Shown here piece by piece: positions 61,683 through 64,000 of a stretch of DNA of 64,000 bases. A model generated the notes under the pieces. The model ran no database searches. It was not told where the DNA came from and worked only from the letters and a program-made list of their open reading frames with translations. Positions within the stretch are counted from its first letter, which is position 1; each line of letters starts with the position of its first letter. Source of the stretch: Marinomonas alcarazii (GTDB lineage: Bacteria; Pseudomonadota; Gammaproteobacteria; Pseudomonadales; Marinomonadaceae); the NCBI RefSeq assembly GCF_003208215.1, contig NZ_QKLW01000003.1, positions 288,746-352,745 on the forward strand, given 5' to 3'. A program made the position numbers and the translations under genes.

Positions 61683-62591
61683 TTGAGTGAGACAGTTGTG
61701 CTGGAAAATATTGAATTACAGTGGTTGCTGAGCTTTCAGAAAGTTTATGAACAGTTGAGTTTTAAGCGCGCGGCTGAGTTACGGCAGATGCCTAAGTCGA
61801 ATGTGAGTCGCCATGTTGCATTGCTGGAGCAGGCGCTGAATGTTCGCTTGCTCGAACGTACCACAAGGAAAATGATCGCTACCGAAGCAGGGGAGCGGCT
61901 GTACCACAATATCACTCCGCTGCTTATGGTGATGGGGGATGTGCTGCAAGAAGTTCATCAGGATGGTGATACCATTTCTGGGCATTTAAAAATCATCACG
62001 CCTGATTTGCCTTTTATGGCGGAAGCGGTGGCAGCGTTTTGTCACCAACACCCTAAGGTTCAGCTCAGCTGCGATACGCAACTGAATCCTGAAGAGGGTT
62101 TGCTCGAAGGCTTTGATGTGGTGATACGCTTTGGTCGAGGCCTTATGGAAGATTCCGGTTGGGTGGCGAGAGAGCTGGTACGCTGGCCAAGCTGTGTGGT
62201 GGTGTCTCCTAGTTTATTGAAACAACATACGAAACCTAATTCCATTGCGCAGCTGAGTTCGCTCCCTTGTATCACCAGTTTGTCGGTATTGCAGGGCATG
62301 CCTTGGCGGTTTAAGAATGCTGGGGCTGTTAATGTGTCCTCTTGTTATAAGGTGAATAGTGGGCAGATGGCTAAAGCCGCAGCGGTGAGAGGTTTAGGTT
62401 TTGCCATATTACCTTGGGAAGCTTGCCGTGCAGAATTAGAGGAAGGTACGCTGATTAAAATCGAGTTGTCGGAAGATGAGCCAGACGATTTGGTCTTGCA
62501 TGCACTGTACTCGGGGCGTAAATACCCATTGGCAAAAGTGAAAGCCTTTCTTACCTACCTTCAAACCATAATTGAGCAGCATTACCCTTAA
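61683..62591 (+). CDS. LysR family transcriptional regulator
   Basis: The protein of up to 302 residues has a LysR winged helix (LQWLLSFQKVYEQLSFKRAAELRQMPKSNVSRHVALLEQALNVRLLERTTRKMIATEAGERLY) and a CrgA-like effector domain (ISGHLKIITPDLPFMAEAVAAFCHQHPKVQLSCDTQLNPEEGLLEGFDVVIRFGRGLMEDSGWVARELV). The start is either TTG 61683 or GTG 61698; no ATG or clear ribosome binding site lies close. It probably governs the divergent monooxygenase gene through the 87-bp spacer. Confidence 0.88.
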   Translation: MSETVVLENIELQWLLSFQKVYEQLSFKRAAELRQMPKSNVSRHVALLEQALNVRLLERTTRKMIATEAGERLYHNITPLLMVMGDVLQEVHQDGDTISGHLKIITPDLPFMAEAVAAFCHQHPKVQLSCDTQLNPEEGLLEGFDVVIRFGRGLMEDSGWVARELVRWPSCVVVSPSLLKQHTKPNSIAQLSSLPCITSLSVLQGMPWRFKNAGAVNVSSCYKVNSGQMAKAAAVRGLGFAILPWEACRAELEEGTLIKIELSEDEPDDLVLHALYSGRKYPLAKVKAFLTYLQTIIEQHYP

Positions 62592-62906
62592 ATTTGTTGG
62601 CTCTAGAAAATATACCCTCATACCGAATACTTCGACGTTTCCATGGTTATGGAAAAAGTGTTGATGAATTTAGAGAGAGAAATACGGTTTGATGTCGACA
62701 GATGTATGGTTTTGTTAGAGGTGGTTTCTGCGATTGAATTAATAGAGAAACAGCCAAACACATTGAGAGGGAAGTGATTCGGCTCCCTGATCCATAGTTT
62801 ATTACTTTGAGTATGGTTAAATAGAGCGGCTGTTTGTTCTCTTTATAGGAGAGTGAAGAGCTGTTTTTGTTTGTATGGAATCTCGAAGAAGTTTTGGAGT
62901 AGTAGT
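62592..62906. other. Intergenic stretch, one possible 44-residue ORF
   Basis: Between LysR and sfsA the only candidate is a plus-strand frame from ATG 62643 to TGA 62777, MVMEKVLMNLEREIRFDVDR followed by a helical tail ending LRGK. It has helical periodicity but no clear ribosome binding site or recognised family, and may not be a gene. Confidence 0.3.
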
Positions 62907-63620
62907 TTGAAATTTCCAATCCCCTTAATAGAAGGGAAATTAATTAAGCGTTATAAGCGCTTTTTGTCTGATATTGAATTGGCGAGTGGCGAAGTAGTCG
63001 TTGCTCATTGCCCGAATACGGGATCAATGAAGCGTTGCCAACAAGATAATGCCCGTGTGTGGCTATCCAAAAGCGATAACCCAAAGCGTAAGTTGGCGTA
63101 TACGTGGGAGCTGGTGGAAGTCGATGATCAATATTTAGCCTGCATTAATACAGGTTATCCAAACAAGTTAGTTGGCGAAGCCATTGCTAATGGTGTAGTG
63201 ACAGAGCTTGTTGGCTATGCAGAACAGAAGGCTGAAGTGAAGTACGGCGAGAAGAGCCGTATTGATTGGCTGCTTACTGGTAGCGATGGCCGTAAGTGTT
63301 ATGTTGAAGTGAAAAACGTTACCTTATTAGAAGACGATGGATTTGGGTACTTTCCGGATGCGGTGACGGATCGTGGGCGTAAGCATTTATATGAACTAGC
63401 TAAGATGGTTGAAGAGGGTCATCGTGCAGTGATGTTTTTTTGTGTGAGTCACACAGGGATAAATTCTGTTACGCCTGCTGTTCATATTGATAAAAAGTAT
63501 GCACAGGCTTTTATTGAAGTAGTGGGCAAAGGAGTAGAAGTTGTTGCTTACCAAGTGGCAATTGACCCCCAAGAGATGAAAGTGGTACGTTCGGTCCCCG
63601 TAATAATGCCTGAATTGTGA
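62907..63620 (+). CDS. sfsA: SfsA DNA-binding / nuclease-like protein
   Basis: The 237-residue protein starts at TTG 62907 with GGAG 8 bases upstream. The upstream 18 codons of the open frame lie before the conserved beginning ([18 protein letters not shown]). It matches E. coli SfsA through [67 protein letters not shown] (the PD-(D/E)XK nuclease-like core, with R-I-D and E-V-K) and [14 protein letters not shown]. SfsA binds DNA and was linked to maltose-gene expression; the nuclease role is inferred from fold. It lies upstream of the rrn operon. Confidence 0.92.
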   Translation: MKFPIPLIEGKLIKRYKRFLSDIELASGEVVVAHCPNTGSMKRCQQDNARVWLSKSDNPKRKLAYTWELVEVDDQYLACINTGYPNKLVGEAIANGVVTELVGYAEQKAEVKYGEKSRIDWLLTGSDGRKCYVEVKNVTLLEDDGFGYFPDAVTDRGRKHLYELAKMVEEGHRAVMFFCVSHTGINSVTPAVHIDKKYAQAFIEVVGKGVEVVAYQVAIDPQEMKVVRSVPVIMPEL

Positions 63621-63742
63621 GATTAATGGGCTTATATGGGTAATTTTTGGTTGTTTTATAACCAGTAAAGTGCTTTTTGGATGGCTTCATGAACAAATGC
63701 GCTTTTATTTAAAATAAATTGAAAGAAAATGCTAAAAAAGGG

Positions 63743-63770
63743 TTGCACAAAATCTGTAGATCCTTAATAT
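63743..63770 (+). promoter_or_regulatory. rRNA operon promoter (P1-like)
   Basis: TTGCAC (63743-63748) and TAATAT (63765-63770), 16 bp apart, are followed by a GC-rich discriminator (ACGCCCTCGC). They are preceded by an A/T-rich stretch (63700-63740) resembling an UP element. It lies upstream of a leader carrying boxA. Confidence 0.75.
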
Positions 63771-64000
63771 ACGCCCTCGCTGACACGGACAAGGCTTCAG
63801 AGCAACGAAGACCAAGTTCAACTAACTAAATGCGATTTGGTTAACGATTCAAGTCGGCACGCTCTTTAAAATAGATAGTCAGATAATTTGTGTGGGCGCT
63901 CGCTGGAGGCTTCAGAAGATCCTTTTAGGATCAAAAAAATTGAAGTCTTGCGAAACGTCTAACACGTCAATTCGCTTTATGTTGGCTTATTGTTTTTAGG
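63771..64000 (+). other. rRNA operon leader with boxA antitermination site
   Basis: The leader contains GCTCTTTAAA (63861-63870), close to the boxA consensus TGCTCTTTAACA. It is followed by AGTCAGATAATTTGTGTGGG (63879-63898) and CGCTCG, the typical approach to gammaproteobacterial 16S rRNA. A nested hairpin (GATCCT/AGGATC at 63918-63932 inside CTTCA/TGAAG at 63910-63945) lies in between. The 16S gene starts beyond the window. Confidence 0.8.

Overview
The window looks like a chromosome segment from a marine gammaproteobacterium of the Oceanospirillaceae, most like Marinomonas. This is judged from the mix of TRAP/TAXI transporters, the short Q-loop cytochrome bd oxidase, the style of the housekeeping proteins and the moderately AT-rich composition. 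No database search was possible. The sequence starts inside a TRAP permease gene and ends in the leader of an rRNA operon; the 16S gene itself lies beyond the right edge.

Left part (1-11.5 kb): the end of a DctM-type TRAP permease, a dead cupin gene, a Fic toxin with its YhfG/FicA-type antitoxin, an ABM-fold enzyme, and a trpR-trpE-trpG operon with a TrpR-box palindrome overlapping its promoter. Then come a DUF2442 protein, an unrecognised 505-residue protein with a winged-helix start and a PD-(D/E)XK-like end (possible nuclease), elyC with an orphan antitoxin-like gene, a phosphotransferase and hrpB.

Middle (11.6-40.3 kb) is dominated by uptake systems with dedicated regulation. The first is a GntR/FCD regulator divergent from aminotransferase, proC-like, TAXI-TRAP and SulP genes, with a perfect palindromic operator. 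A chemoreceptor and a ferredoxin follow. The second system is a TorR/TorS-like two-component pair next to an frcBCA-like sugar ABC transporter plus a second orphan sugar-binding protein. The third is a response regulator, histidine kinase and periplasmic-binding-protein trio upstream of a second TAXI-TRAP transporter. An AEC permease, an MscS channel, a small conserved protein, a voltage-gated ion channel with a calcium-like filter and eamA lie between them.

Right part (40.3-64 kb): a cioAB-type oxidase with two tiny membrane ORFs and a perfect FNR/ANR box, an NtrB/NtrC-like pair, a second chemoreceptor, LysR plus M20 peptidase, an MHS transporter, xseA, and guaB-guaA. At the 3' end of guaA sits a roughly 3 kb island bounded by a perfect 23-bp direct repeat of the guaA end (57347-57369 and 60390-60412). 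It carries a retron: a predicted promoter, an msr-msd RNA with 11-bp a1/a2 repeats, and a reverse transcriptase fused to a TOPRIM-like domain. No integrase is present in the island. The window closes with a flavin monooxygenase/LysR pair, sfsA and the rrn promoter with boxA.
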